Positions 16,012 through 26,570 of a stretch of DNA of 60,963 bases are shown here, piece by piece. Positions within the stretch are counted from its first letter, which is position 1. Each line of letters opens with the position of its first letter. A program made the position numbers and the translations under genes. The notes beneath the pieces were generated by a model that was not told where the DNA came from, ran no database searches, and worked only from the letters and a program-made list of their open reading frames with translations. Source of the DNA: Streptomyces regalis (GTDB taxonomy: Bacteria > Actinomycetota > Actinomycetes > Streptomycetales > Streptomycetaceae); assembly GCF_001509475.1 (NCBI RefSeq), contig NZ_LLZG01000357.1, positions 1 to 60,963 on the forward strand. Reading direction: 5' to 3'.

Positions 16012-16083
16012 GGGCGATTAGCTCAGTGGGAGAGCGCTTCGTTCACACCGAAGAGGTCACTGGTTCGAACCCAGTATCGCCCA
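16012..16083 (+). tRNA. tRNA-Val (anticodon CAC), copy 2
   Basis: Base-for-base the same 72-nt gene as the copy at 8126-8197, in the same orientation. Identity extends two bases on each side. Anticodon loop TTCACAC. CCA is not encoded. Confidence 0.95.
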
Positions 16084-16092
16084 CCGGGAAAG

Positions 16093-16122
16093 GCCGGTCC
16101 GCAGCAGCGGACCGGCTTTTTT
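16093..16122 (+). terminator. Intrinsic terminator after tRNA-Val
   Basis: A 10-bp perfect stem (GCCGGTCCGC with complement, AGCA loop) followed by six T residues. This is the most canonical terminator in the window; it also separates the convergent exonuclease gene. Confidence 0.9.
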
Positions 16123-16137
16123 GTACGCCTCGCGCAG

Positions 16138-16866
16138 CTAGGCGGCTGCCGCCGGCAGGTCCGGCCGTAGGGGCCACGCCGGGTCCACCGCCTCGTCGCT
16201 GCCGCTGCGCGCGAACCACGCCTGCAACCCGCGTGCCTGCGCCGCGTGCCACACCGCCTGCAGTGTGTGCAGCTCGGCGGGGGACAGGCGCTCGAGTCGG
16301 GCCGCGAAACGGCGCCCCACCGCCCGGACGACCTCCAGCGAGGCCAGCGCGTCGGCCGCCGCGTCGTGCGCGCCGTCCAGCGTGACGCCGTAGTGCGCGC
16401 ACAGGTCGGTCAGGGTGCGGCGACCCTTGCGATAGCGGTCCAGATGCTTGTCCAGGACGCGCGGATCGAGCACCAGCAAGGGCGTCCTCTCGAACCAGTG
16501 GTCCAGCGACGAGGCCCGATGGCGACGCAACTCGCGGTCCAGCAGCGTCAGATCGAACGGCGCGTTCATCACCACGAGCGGCCGGGCCGCCGCGGCCTGT
16601 CCGGCCAACTCCTCGGCTATCTCATGCATCACCGGCGCCGGCCAACGGCCGTTGCGCTGGAGATGCTCCTCCGTCAGTCCGTGCACCGCCGTCGCCGCCT
16701 CCGGCACCGGCACACCCGGGTTCACCAGCCACCGGGTCACCCGCGGCCGGGTGCCCGGGGCGTCCTGGACGACGACGGCCGCCGAAACAATCCGGTCGGT
16801 CTCGACGTCCACGCCTGTCGTCTCCGTGTCGAATGCCGCCAGCGGGCCTTCATACCAGCACGCCAT
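16138..16866 (-). CDS. DnaQ-like 3'-5' exonuclease (DEDDh)
   Basis: A 242-residue protein of the DNA polymerase III epsilon exonuclease fold. ExoI FDTETTG (residues 12-18), ExoII VVMNAPFDLTLL and ExoIII HDAAADALASLEV are all present, so D, E, D, H and D metal and catalytic residues are in place. Unlike replicative epsilon it is free-standing, so a repair or RNA-trimming role is as likely as proofreading. An extra C-terminal helical part of about 50 residues follows the nuclease domain. Confidence 0.88.
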   Translation of the reverse strand: MACWYEGPLAAFDTETTGVDVETDRIVSAAVVVQDAPGTRPRVTRWLVNPGVPVPEAATAVHGLTEEHLQRNGRWPAPVMHEIAEELAGQAAAARPLVVMNAPFDLTLLDRELRRHRASSLDHWFERTPLLVLDPRVLDKHLDRYRKGRRTLTDLCAHYGVTLDGAHDAAADALASLEVVRAVGRRFAARLERLSPAELHTLQAVWHAAQARGLQAWFARSGSDEAVDPAWPLRPDLPAAAA

Positions 16867-17034
16867 ACCTACACAACCCCTCGTTCACCCTTGGCAGCTG
16901 ACGCACCGTCTTCTGCCCGTTTGGTGATACCCGGGCCGTTTGCGCCGTACGCCGGGAGGACACAACAGGAGTGCGGGTCCATGCAGTTCAGCGGCCCGCC
17001 ACGGGGATTCACCTGGCGTGGAAGGCTGTTCGTC

Positions 17035-17601
17035 ATGGCGATAGCGCAGCCCGAGCGGGGCGGGCTGCTGCCCGAACGAACGGGCCCTCATCGCGGTTCA
17101 CTCGCCACTACCGCCTGCATGGAGACACTGCAGGTGGGCTATCTGCACGCCGTGGCGGCGGCCGCCGGGTGCTCCCTGTCGCAGCCGTTTCCGGACAACG
17201 GCATCGACTGGCACGTCAGCCACAGCGCGCCCGGCCACACGGTCGACGACGAGGTCACCATAAAGGTGCAGCTCAAGGCCACATACCAGCTCGCGCCGAA
17301 CCCGCCCGGCCGGTTCTTCTCCTTCACGCTCGACAACGACCACCTGGCGAAGCTCGCCCGCACCCCGGTCTCGGTGCACAAGATCCTGGTCGTGATGATC
17401 GTTCCTCGTTCGCAGGAGCAGTGGCTGCGCGCCGGCCACGACCGGCTCGATCTGCGCCACTGCTGCTACTGGGTCAACCTGGCCGGCCACGCGATCACCG
17501 GCAGGCGCCGGACCAGCGTGCGGATACCGACCTCACGCATCTTCGACGACCGGGCCCTCTGCGAGATCATGACGCGGGTCGGGACGGGAGGCAGACCATG
17601 A
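17035..17601 (+). CDS. DUF4365 domain protein, PD-(D/E)XK nuclease-like
   Basis: A 188-residue protein. The segment from about residue 28 reads ACMETLQVGYLHAVAAAAGC, then FPDNGIDWHVSH and, after a strand, VTIKVQLKATYQ. The D...(x)QLK arrangement is the active-site layout of restriction-endonuclease-like folds and is what DUF4365 is known for, so metal-dependent nuclease activity is possible. The stop overlaps the ATG of the next gene (ATGA), so the two are coupled. The start may be ATG 17035, used here, or ATG 16981, which adds 18 residues and has AGGAG about nine bases upstream. Biological role unknown. Confidence 0.75.
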   Translation: MAIAQPERGGLLPERTGPHRGSLATTACMETLQVGYLHAVAAAAGCSLSQPFPDNGIDWHVSHSAPGHTVDDEVTIKVQLKATYQLAPNPPGRFFSFTLDNDHLAKLARTPVSVHKILVVMIVPRSQEQWLRAGHDRLDLRHCCYWVNLAGHAITGRRRTSVRIPTSRIFDDRALCEIMTRVGTGGRP

Positions 17602-18827
17602 CGCACCGCCCCCTGGAGGAACCGGTAAGGCCAGTCCGGCCGCACCCCGTCGACGCGGCCTGGGACCGTCCCCCCGAGCCCGGCGAGGTCGACCCCGCCG
17701 TGCTCAGCGCCCTGCTGCACCGGCACGGCTGGCAGCGGCGCGGGGGAGCGGCCGGGCGCTACGGCCGCTGGACCCCGCCCGGACCGGGCGGCAACGGCAC
17801 CAGCCTGCTCGTCCCCGAGTCCCGTGCCTTTCCCGACAGCGACGACCTGCTCGGCGAGGCGCTCATCGCCCTCTCCCGCAGCGGCATGCCCTCCGCGCGC
17901 GAGGTGCTGGTCGGGCTCGCCGTGCCGAGCGACGAGGTCCGCTGGTGGCGGGACGCGCCCAGCGGGCCGGCCGGGGCCGCGCCCTGGACCGTCGAGGAGG
18001 AGCTGCGCACCGCCGCCCGCCAGATGCTCCTCGCCGCGGCGCTCGCCACGCGCGCGCGTGCCGGCTACTACGGCGCCCGGCACCGCCGCTCGGCCGCCTC
18101 GATGCTGGAGAGCGTCCTGGTCGGCTCCGCGTCCGGCGGCCGCGGCCTCACCGCCTTCGTGTCCGTCGGCACGGCCCGCCCACTCGCCGTACGCCTCCAC
18201 CAGGCCCTCTACGCCGCCCGCGAGGCCATCGACTACCAGCGGGCCACCGGCGGCATGGACGCCTTCGACGGCGCCGTCGAGGCGGGCGTCAGCCGCGAGC
18301 TCACCGAGGCCCTGATCGCCCTGGTCCGCGGTACGGAGGGCGCGCGCATCGCCGTCGAGTGGGCGCCCGCGGCCGGGGTGCCCGAGGACTGCGCGGCCGG
18401 TGTCGAGCCCGTCGAGTTCTCGCCGGGTGACCTGCCCGTGCTGCGTGAGGCCGGGGCCCGCTATCTGCGCGAGGAGCCGTCCGTGCCGGTGCGGATCACC
18501 GGTGCGGTCGTACGCATGCGCAGGTCGGGGCCGCGCGGGGAGGGCACCGTACGGCTGCGTGTCCTCGCCGGCGCCGAGATTCCGCACGTCCGGCTGACGC
18601 TGGACGAGGAGGCGTACCGCATCGCCGGGCACGCGCACCTCGTCGGGCTGCCGGTGCGGGTGCACGGGCGGCTGGAGAGCCGCGGCGGCTTCCGGAAGGT
18701 CACCGGGGCCTCGGGGGTCGTACCCGTGCAGGTGGACGAGGCCGAGCGGGACCGGCTGATGAAGTCGCTCCAGGAGGACCTGGACTTCTTCGAGGAGGCG
18801 TGCGGCGGGGAGGACGCCGGGGACTGA
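17598..18827 (+). CDS. Uncharacterised 409-residue protein coupled to DUF4365 gene
   Basis: I do not recognise this protein. It has no signal peptide or membrane span. A polar, Pro-rich N-terminus is followed by a mostly alpha-helical middle (WTVEEELRTAARQMLLAAAL at about 135-155) and a C-terminal beta-rich part from about residue 295 (VRITGAVVRMRRSGPRGEG, VRLTLDEEAYRIAGHAH, VHGRLESRGGFRKVTG), which reads like an OB-fold or similar barrel. An acidic tail ends it. It overlaps the DUF4365 stop by four bases, so the proteins probably act together; nucleic-acid binding through the beta region is a guess. Codon use is as for core genes. Confidence 0.7.
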   Translation: MTHRPLEEPVRPVRPHPVDAAWDRPPEPGEVDPAVLSALLHRHGWQRRGGAAGRYGRWTPPGPGGNGTSLLVPESRAFPDSDDLLGEALIALSRSGMPSAREVLVGLAVPSDEVRWWRDAPSGPAGAAPWTVEEELRTAARQMLLAAALATRARAGYYGARHRRSAASMLESVLVGSASGGRGLTAFVSVGTARPLAVRLHQALYAAREAIDYQRATGGMDAFDGAVEAGVSRELTEALIALVRGTEGARIAVEWAPAAGVPEDCAAGVEPVEFSPGDLPVLREAGARYLREEPSVPVRITGAVVRMRRSGPRGEGTVRLRVLAGAEIPHVRLTLDEEAYRIAGHAHLVGLPVRVHGRLESRGGFRKVTGASGVVPVQVDEAERDRLMKSLQEDLDFFEEACGGEDAGD

Positions 18828-18861
18828 CGGGGGCCCTGTGCGGGGCAGTTACGGTTCGGCA

Positions 18862-18940
18862 GCGCCCCGAAGGGGCGCGGGGCTGTATCACTGTGCGGCT
18901 CCGCCGCGTGGGCGCGACCAGCCACGACGAAGCCGCAGAC
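18862..18940 (+). repeat. Dispersed intergenic repeat A, copy 1
   Basis: A 79-bp element beginning with the hairpin GCGCCCCGAAGGGGCGC, then GGGGCTGTATCA, GTGCGGCTCCGCCGCGTG and GGCGCGACCAGCCACGA. A near-identical copy is at 39923-40000. Elements of this sequence are widespread between Streptomyces genes. Confidence 0.8.
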
Positions 18941-19076
18941 GACCGACGGCCCATCACGGCACTCCTGGCGGAGCGCCTACGTGACCGTTTCGCGGTCGGC
19001 CGTCCGGGGTCGGTACGATCGCGTAATGCGCGCGCTCCTGGTATGGCGCCGCCCCACCTTCAGTCAGGAGAGACCG

Positions 19077-21053
<1,977 letters not shown>

Positions 21054-21064
21054 CGCTCGTAGGT

Positions 21065-21107
21065 GACGAAGGCCCTTGGGGAGTTCAGCTCCCGGGGGCC
21101 TTTCGTC
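21065..21107 (+). terminator. Terminator after thrS
   Basis: Arms GACGAAGGCCC and GGGCCTTTCGTC pair with one bulge around a looser inner loop, 12 bases after the thrS stop. Confidence 0.75.
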
Positions 21108-21577
21108 GTCCTCGCGGGAGAAGGCCTGCAGGAGCCACGAGGCGAACGGGCCGCTCACGGCGCCGAGCAGGCCCAGGTCCACGGCCGTGATCCCGACGGC
21201 GACCAGCCGCCCGCGCGCGGTGACGGGGTGATGTCGCCGTAGCCGACCGTGGCGAGGGTCGAGCACGTCCACCACACGGCGTCCCCGAAGGTCCGCATGG
21301 TCGCGCCCGGCGCCCCGCGCCCCTGTGCGTAGATGGCCAGGGGGGCTCACGCGCGCGTGCAGGGAGAGCCGACGGCGAGCAGCGCCCAGGCGGCAAACGT
21401 CAGCGCGAGGCAGAGGTCGAGCACGGACTCCGGCAGATGACCATGGCCCAGCACGCGGACCGCGTACGAGGCGAGAAAGATCAGTGACGCGACGAAGAGG
21501 GCGGCCTCGGTGTGCCGCAATCGGGTGCGAGCCCCGGCGACACGCCGCGAACGGACGAAGCCATATGCTGCACGCAT
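21100..21577 (-). pseudogene. Degraded potassium channel gene (6TM/2TM ion channel family)
   Basis: Minus-strand translation from about 21577 gives two hydrophobic helices (AALFVASLIFLASYAVRVL and a VLDLCLALTFAAWALL span). A TGA at 21349-21347 interrupts the frame. In the same frame beyond it come LAIYAQGRGAPGAT, the pore helix FGDAVWWTCSTLATVGYGDITP with an intact TVGYGD selectivity filter, and then the frame is lost: one base appears missing near 21225, after which a shifted frame reads VTARGRLVAVGITAVDLG, the expected S6 helix. Helices S3-S5 seem deleted at the stop. So one deletion with a stop plus one frameshift; it cannot make a channel. It is divergent from the HIT gene and their start codons overlap. 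Confidence 0.8.
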
Positions 21578-22124
21578 GACGAGTGAGCCGGAGCAGCAGT
21601 GGGGAGTGGGGATCCAGGACGCGTTCCAGCGCCTGTGGACGCCCCATCGGATGGCCTACATCCAGGGTGAGAACAAGCCGACCGGTCCCGGCGCGGACGA
21701 CGGCTGCCCCTTCTGCTCCATCCCGGCCAAGTCCGACGAGGACGGGCTGGTCGTCAAGCGCGGGGAGCAGGTGTACGCGGTCCTCAACCTGTACCCGTAC
21801 AACGGCGGCCACCTGATGGTCGTGCCCTACCGCCACGTCGCCGACTACACCGACCTCACCGAGCCGGAGACCATCGAGCTCGCCGCTCTGACCAAGCAGG
21901 CGATGACGGCTCTGCGGACCGCTTCCGGCGCCCACGGCTTCAACATCGGCATGAACCAGGGCTCGGTCGCCGGCGCCGGCATCGCGGCCCACCTCCACCA
22001 GCACATCGTCCCGCGCTGGGGCGGCGACACGAACTTCATGCCGGTGGTGGGCCACACGCGGGTGCTGCCGCAGCTGCTGGCGGACACGCGCAAGATGCTG
22101 GCGGAGGCCTGGCCGACGTCTTGA
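21576..22124 (+). CDS. HIT-family nucleotide phosphorylase/hydrolase (Ap4A-type)
   Basis: A 182-residue histidine-triad protein. The triad is HLHQHIVPRWGGDTNFMP, and the N-terminal part has a zinc-type CPFC pair. Next to thrS and upstream of the PIM genes it corresponds to M. tuberculosis Rv2613c, described as a diadenosine tetraphosphate phosphorylase; thrS itself can form Ap4A, which gives the pairing sense. A TATGCT -10-like element ends six bases before ATG 21576 and there is no ribosome site, so the mRNA is probably leaderless. Confidence 0.9.
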   Translation: MTSEPEQQWGVGIQDAFQRLWTPHRMAYIQGENKPTGPGADDGCPFCSIPAKSDEDGLVVKRGEQVYAVLNLYPYNGGHLMVVPYRHVADYTDLTEPETIELAALTKQAMTALRTASGAHGFNIGMNQGSVAGAGIAAHLHQHIVPRWGGDTNFMPVVGHTRVLPQLLADTRKMLAEAWPTS

Positions 22125-22142
22125 GGCCGACGGTGCCGTGAT

Positions 22143-22214
22143 CAGCCTGTCCGGCGTTTGAGGACGAGGCCGTTCAGGCCGAAGGGGGTCTGGGGGCGCA
22201 GCCCCCAGGGACGG
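22143..22214 (+). repeat. Dispersed intergenic repeat B, copy 1 (also terminator-like)
   Basis: Starts CAGCCTGTCCGGCGTTTGAGG, continues with ACGAGGCCGTTCAGGCCG and ends in the stem CTGGGGGC-GCA-GCCCCCAG. It sits between convergent genes and the stem can terminate both. A longer copy is at 29430-29564. Confidence 0.8.
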
Positions 22215-22253
22215 CCGCCCAGACCCACCTCACGCGGCTCGACCGCCGGAGGC

Positions 22254-23915
22254 CTACGCGTCGTACACGTCCGCCTTCCGCGGCGCCACATCCTGCACGG
22301 CCGTGCTCAGGAACGCCGAGCGGGTACCGAACTTCTCCGTGTCCACGCCGTTCTCGTCCAGCACCTTGATCGCCGCGGCATGCACCACCCGCAGCACCGG
22401 CGTAGCGGCGCGCAGCGCGTCGTCGGCCATGAAGCGGTGCCGCCACGGCTGATCCGCCCACGCGTGCCGGAGCCCGAACGGCTCGGGCAGACCTATCGTC
22501 CCGCCGAGCCAGTTCAGCAGCGGCGGATACCAGGAGATCGGTGCGCGGACCGCCAGCCGTACCACCTCGTCGGTGTTGACCAGCGGAAGCTTCACCTTCC
22601 GGGTCTCCCACGGCTTGAACGACTTGGTGACCTCCTTGGTCGGCGCCTCGGGCTTCTCCTGGAAGAGCCCGTTCACGGGGCCGAGGGCATGGCCGGTCAC
22701 CTCGATGCGCAGCGTCTCGTGCAGCACGGTCACCGTGATCAGCATCGTAATGATCAACTGCCCGTCCCACAGCGTCCACTGGACGCCCAGGTAGTGCCGG
22801 TCACCGCTGCCGAACTGCTGCTTGTTGCAGATGTCCTGTATGGCGTGCGACTTGACCTGGTACGCGTCGACGTCCGTGCCCTCCGGCCGGGACACCGCCT
22901 TCGCGCCCTCGGCGATCGGCGTGACGACCCAGTGCCGTATCGCCGGCTTGGGGAAACCACCGGTGTTCAGCGGACCGCGCTCCAGCATGCGCAGCTGGTC
23001 ATGGATCGCGCGGATGACGTCCCAGCTGCGGAAGGGGTGGATCTCCCGGTCGGCGTTGGCCGGAACGAGGTTCTCGGCCAGCTGCCAGCTGCCCCAGCGG
23101 GTGCCCATGCCGAGTATCCCCTTGGGCCCGGCGTAGAACACGGAGTTGGACTGCTGCTCGGCGCTCAGCTTGGCGAGGGACTGGCGCAGCTGCTCGGCCT
23201 GTGTCTCGGTGGGACTGGTCGGCACTGCCTCCGGCACCTTCGCGCCGACGCTGCTGCCGGCCAGCAGGCTGTCCCACCGCCCCCGCAGGTCCTTCGCCGT
23301 GCGCTCGCAGATCTGCTTGGCCCAGAACCAGCCGACCACCGGCATAAGGACCGAGGCCCGCGCATACGAGGCCCAGAAACCGGTGAACGGCATGCGGAGA
23401 AGGAAGAACACGGCGAGCGCGCCCGCCGCGACGAGCAACACCGAGGCGAGGGCGCCGCCGCGCTTCGCGTCCCGCTTGACGATGGTGGTGCGCAGCGTGA
23501 AGACCAGCAGCCAGACCAGGAGGCCGGGCAGAAACAGCACGCCGCAGATCACCATGACGGCGCTGAGCATCCGGTCGCGGGCCTTGCGGATGTTGTTGGC
23601 GGCCAGACAGTGCTCGACGACGACCTGCGGCTCGGTGCCGAAGGACTGGATCAGGGGCTTGCGGCCGCTTCCGAGCATGCGGTCGACCACCGCCCGCGAG
23701 AAGGCCTCACCCAGGTTGGGCCGGAAGATCTTCGCCCAGCCGCGGCCTGCCTTGACGTCGGTCTGGTGCCATTCGTTGTCGGCCTTCTTGATGTCCTCGA
23801 ATGGATTGTCCCGGTAGGCCGCCGAGGCCAGCGCGAACGTCGCCGTCTGTCCCTCGCCGGCCGTGCGCGGCACCTGCGGACCGAAGATGTCCGCGTAACC
23901 GCTCTCAACGGTCAT
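22254..23915 (-). CDS. Large conserved actinobacterial membrane protein, unknown function
   Basis: A 553-residue protein. A soluble N-terminal part with a GYADIFGPQ segment is followed by three hydrophobic segments at about residues 120-205 (VMVICGVLFLPGLLVWLLVF and a following pair), then about 350 residues predicted to be soluble. I recognise no catalytic motif. It is monocistronic, convergent with the HIT gene and 181 bases from the EF-G2 stop. ATG 23915 is used; an in-frame GTG at 23975 would add 20 residues but has no better ribosome site. Confidence 0.75.
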   Translation of the reverse strand: MTVESGYADIFGPQVPRTAGEGQTATFALASAAYRDNPFEDIKKADNEWHQTDVKAGRGWAKIFRPNLGEAFSRAVVDRMLGSGRKPLIQSFGTEPQVVVEHCLAANNIRKARDRMLSAVMVICGVLFLPGLLVWLLVFTLRTTIVKRDAKRGGALASVLLVAAGALAVFFLLRMPFTGFWASYARASVLMPVVGWFWAKQICERTAKDLRGRWDSLLAGSSVGAKVPEAVPTSPTETQAEQLRQSLAKLSAEQQSNSVFYAGPKGILGMGTRWGSWQLAENLVPANADREIHPFRSWDVIRAIHDQLRMLERGPLNTGGFPKPAIRHWVVTPIAEGAKAVSRPEGTDVDAYQVKSHAIQDICNKQQFGSGDRHYLGVQWTLWDGQLIITMLITVTVLHETLRIEVTGHALGPVNGLFQEKPEAPTKEVTKSFKPWETRKVKLPLVNTDEVVRLAVRAPISWYPPLLNWLGGTIGLPEPFGLRHAWADQPWRHRFMADDALRAATPVLRVVHAAAIKVLDENGVDTEKFGTRSAFLSTAVQDVAPRKADVYDA

Positions 23916-24096
23916 TCCCGCCCCCGATCGCCGCACTGTCGTTTCTGCGGCCTTCCCGACTTCCGTACTGCGCACACCTGTTGATCAATGATGAGCGTAT
24001 CCCTCGCCACTGACAATCGTCGGCGGACGGCCGAAGCCGCCCGCCGACGCGGAGGGGAGCGTTCCGCAAAAGCCACTTGGTGGCGCCGGGCGCGAA

Positions 24097-26295
24097 CTAC
24101 GAGGCGTCGCGCGCCTCTTCACGAATCCTTTCCGCGACCTGCGGCGGCATCGGTTCGTGCCGCGCGTACGAGCGGTTGAAGCGTGCGGTGCCGTGCGACA
24201 GCGACCTCAGATCGACGGCGTACCGGCCGATCTCGATCTCGGGCACCTCGGCCTTGATGAGCGTGCGGCCACCGCTGGTCTGCTCGGTGCCGAGGACGCG
24301 GCCGCGCCGCCCGGACAGGTCGCTCATCACGGCGCCGACGTAGTCGTCGCCGACCAGGACGGACACCTCGGCCACCGGCTCCAGCAGATGGATCTTCGTG
24401 TCGGCCGCGGCCTCGCGCAGCGCGAGCGCGCCTGCCGTCTGGAACGCGGCGTCGGAGGAGTCCACCGAGTGTGCCTTGCCGTCGAGCAGCGTGATCCGGA
24501 TGTCGACGAGCGGATGCCCGGCCGCAACTCCCTTGGCCGCCTGGGCCCTGACGCCCTTCTCCACCGACGGGATGAACTGCCGCGGCACCGCACCGCCGAC
24601 GACCTTGTCCACGAACTCGATGCCCGAGCCGCCCGGCAGCGGCTCCACCTCGATCTCGCAGATCGCGTACTGCCCGTGCCCGCCGGACTGCTTCACATGC
24701 CGCCCGCGGCCCGCCGACTTGTTCGCGAACGTCTCCCGTAGGGAGACCTTGTGCGGCACGACGTCGACCTGGACCCCGTAGCGGCTGCGCAGCCGTTCGA
24801 GGGCGACGTCCGCATGCGCCTCGCCCAGGCACCACAGCACCACCTGGTGGGTGTTCTGGTTCTGTTCGAGTCGCATCGTCGGATCCTCGGCGACCAGCCG
24901 GGACAGACCCTGCGACAGCTTGTCCTCGTCCGCCTTGCTGTGCGCCTGGATGGCGAGCGGCAGCAGTGGGTCGGGCATCTGCCACGGCTCCATCAGGAGC
25001 GGGTCGTCCTTGGCCGACAGCGTGTCGCCGGTCTCCGCGCGGCTCAGCTTCGCCACGCATGCCAGGTCGCCGGCGATGGCGTGCGTGAGCGTCCGCTGCT
25101 GCTTGCCGAACGGCGCGGACAGGGCACCGATCCGCTCGTCGACGTCGTGATCCTCGTGCCCGCGGTCGGCCAGCCCGTGCCCGGAGACATGGACCGTCGC
25201 GTCGGGGCGCAGGGTGCCCGAGAAGACGCGCACCAACGACACCCGGCCGACGTACGGGTCGGACGCCGTCTTCACGACCTCCGCGACCAGCGGCCCGTTC
25301 GGGTCGCACAGCTTCAGCTCGCGCGGCTTGCCGTCGACCGTGGTGACCCGCGGCGCCTCGCGCTCCAGCGGGGTCGGGAAGCCCCGCGTGATCAGCTCCA
25401 GCACCTCGACCGTGCCCAGTCCCTGCCGGGCACCGTCGGTGGCCGGCGCGGCGGCCAGGACGGGGAAGAACGCGCCGCGCGCGACGGCTCGCTCCAGGTC
25501 CTCGATCAGCGTCTTGACGTCGATCTCCTCGCCGCCCAGGTACCGGTCCATGAGGGTCTCGTCCTCGCTCTCCGCGATGATCCCCTCGATCAGCCGGTTA
25601 CGGGCCTCCTCGAGCTCGGGCAACTGGTCCTCGCCCGGCTCGGACCCCTTGCGCTCCCCGGTGGAGTAGTCGAACAGCTGCTGCGACAACAGCCCGATCA
25701 GGCCGGTCACGGGCGCGTGCCCGTCCGGGCCCTGCGGACCGTGCAGCGGCAGATACAGCGGGAGCACGGCGTCGGGGTCGTCCCCGCCGAAGGCCTCCGC
25801 GCAGATCCGCGTCATCTCCTCGTAGTCGGCCCGCGCCGCCTCCAGGTGCGTGATGACGATCGCGCGCGGCATGCCGACGGCCGCGCACTCCTCCCACACC
25901 ATGCGGGTCGAGCCGTCCACGCCGTCCGAGGCGGAGACGACGAAAAGGGCCGCGTCCGCCGCTCGCAGACCGGCCCTGAGTTCCCCGACGAAGTCGGCGT
26001 ATCCGGGGGTGTCCAGAAGGTTGACCTTGATGCCGTCCCATTCGACCGGCACCAGGGAGAGCTGCACCGAGCGTTGCTGCCGGTGCTCGATCTCGTCGTA
26101 GTCGGAGACGGTGCCGCCGTCCTCCACGCGGCCCGCCCGGTTCACCGCCCCTGCGGTGAGCGCGAGAGCTTCCACCAGAGTCGTCTTGCCCGATCCGGAG
26201 TGGCCGACCAGCACCACATTCCGTACGGACGCGGGGTGGTCGGCCGCTGTAGCCCTGCCGGCGGCTCCGGGGTGTGCGTTCGCCTTGTCGCCCAT
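24097..26295 (-). CDS. Elongation factor G-like protein (EF-G2)
   Basis: A 732-residue EF-G family GTPase. P-loop GHSGSGKT (31-38), G3 DTPGYADF (95-102) and EF-G domains II-V follow in normal order. The G4 position reads THLE (149-152), not the NKxD that gives guanine specificity, a feature of the actinobacterial EF-G2 branch rather than canonical fusA. EF-G2 of Mycobacterium smegmatis has been reported to bind guanine nucleotide but not to support normal ribosomal GTPase activity, so this is probably not the translocase. GGGAGG sits about nine bases upstream of ATG 26295. It is divergent from pgsA. Confidence 0.9.
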   Translation of the reverse strand: MGDKANAHPGAAGRATAADHPASVRNVVLVGHSGSGKTTLVEALALTAGAVNRAGRVEDGGTVSDYDEIEHRQQRSVQLSLVPVEWDGIKVNLLDTPGYADFVGELRAGLRAADAALFVVSASDGVDGSTRMVWEECAAVGMPRAIVITHLEAARADYEEMTRICAEAFGGDDPDAVLPLYLPLHGPQGPDGHAPVTGLIGLLSQQLFDYSTGERKGSEPGEDQLPELEEARNRLIEGIIAESEDETLMDRYLGGEEIDVKTLIEDLERAVARGAFFPVLAAAPATDGARQGLGTVEVLELITRGFPTPLEREAPRVTTVDGKPRELKLCDPNGPLVAEVVKTASDPYVGRVSLVRVFSGTLRPDATVHVSGHGLADRGHEDHDVDERIGALSAPFGKQQRTLTHAIAGDLACVAKLSRAETGDTLSAKDDPLLMEPWQMPDPLLPLAIQAHSKADEDKLSQGLSRLVAEDPTMRLEQNQNTHQVVLWCLGEAHADVALERLRSRYGVQVDVVPHKVSLRETFANKSAGRGRHVKQSGGHGQYAICEIEVEPLPGGSGIEFVDKVVGGAVPRQFIPSVEKGVRAQAAKGVAAGHPLVDIRITLLDGKAHSVDSSDAAFQTAGALALREAAADTKIHLLEPVAEVSVLVGDDYVGAVMSDLSGRRGRVLGTEQTSGGRTLIKAEVPEIEIGRYAVDLRSLSHGTARFNRSYARHEPMPPQVAERIREEARDAS

Positions 26296-26570
26296 GATCC
26301 TGCCTCCCGTGCACGGTGAGGTCACTGTGGGCGCGGACATACGGATCCGCGTGCGATGGCGGCTCCGATGACGCCCGCGGTTCTTCGAGCTTTCCACTCC
26401 CGTCACGGTGCGTCCATACGGCGGACGTGATCGCGCCGTCCGGCTCCGGTGGACCGGGCCGCCAGACCCCTGTATGAGTGCCCGGCGGTCGCCCGCACGC
26501 GCGCGTGGCTACGATGGGCCAGCCGGTGGCCAGCAGGGGCCATGCGGCGACACCGACCCTCGGGAAGGCC

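Noticed and set aside
8126..16083. Integrative element or prophage between the two tRNA-Val genes
   Set aside because: No integrase, relaxase, excisionase or phage gene is present, and base composition and codon use match the flanks. Only the direct repeat itself is supported.
18828..19076. T-box riboswitch before thrS
   Set aside because: No T-box consensus or specifier stem could be found; most of the space is repeat A. hisS and alaS have almost no leader space.
18981..19076. N-terminal extension of thrS
   Set aside because: The frame is open upstream but the sequence is unlike any ThrRS; GTG 19077 has a good ribosome site and gives the family length.
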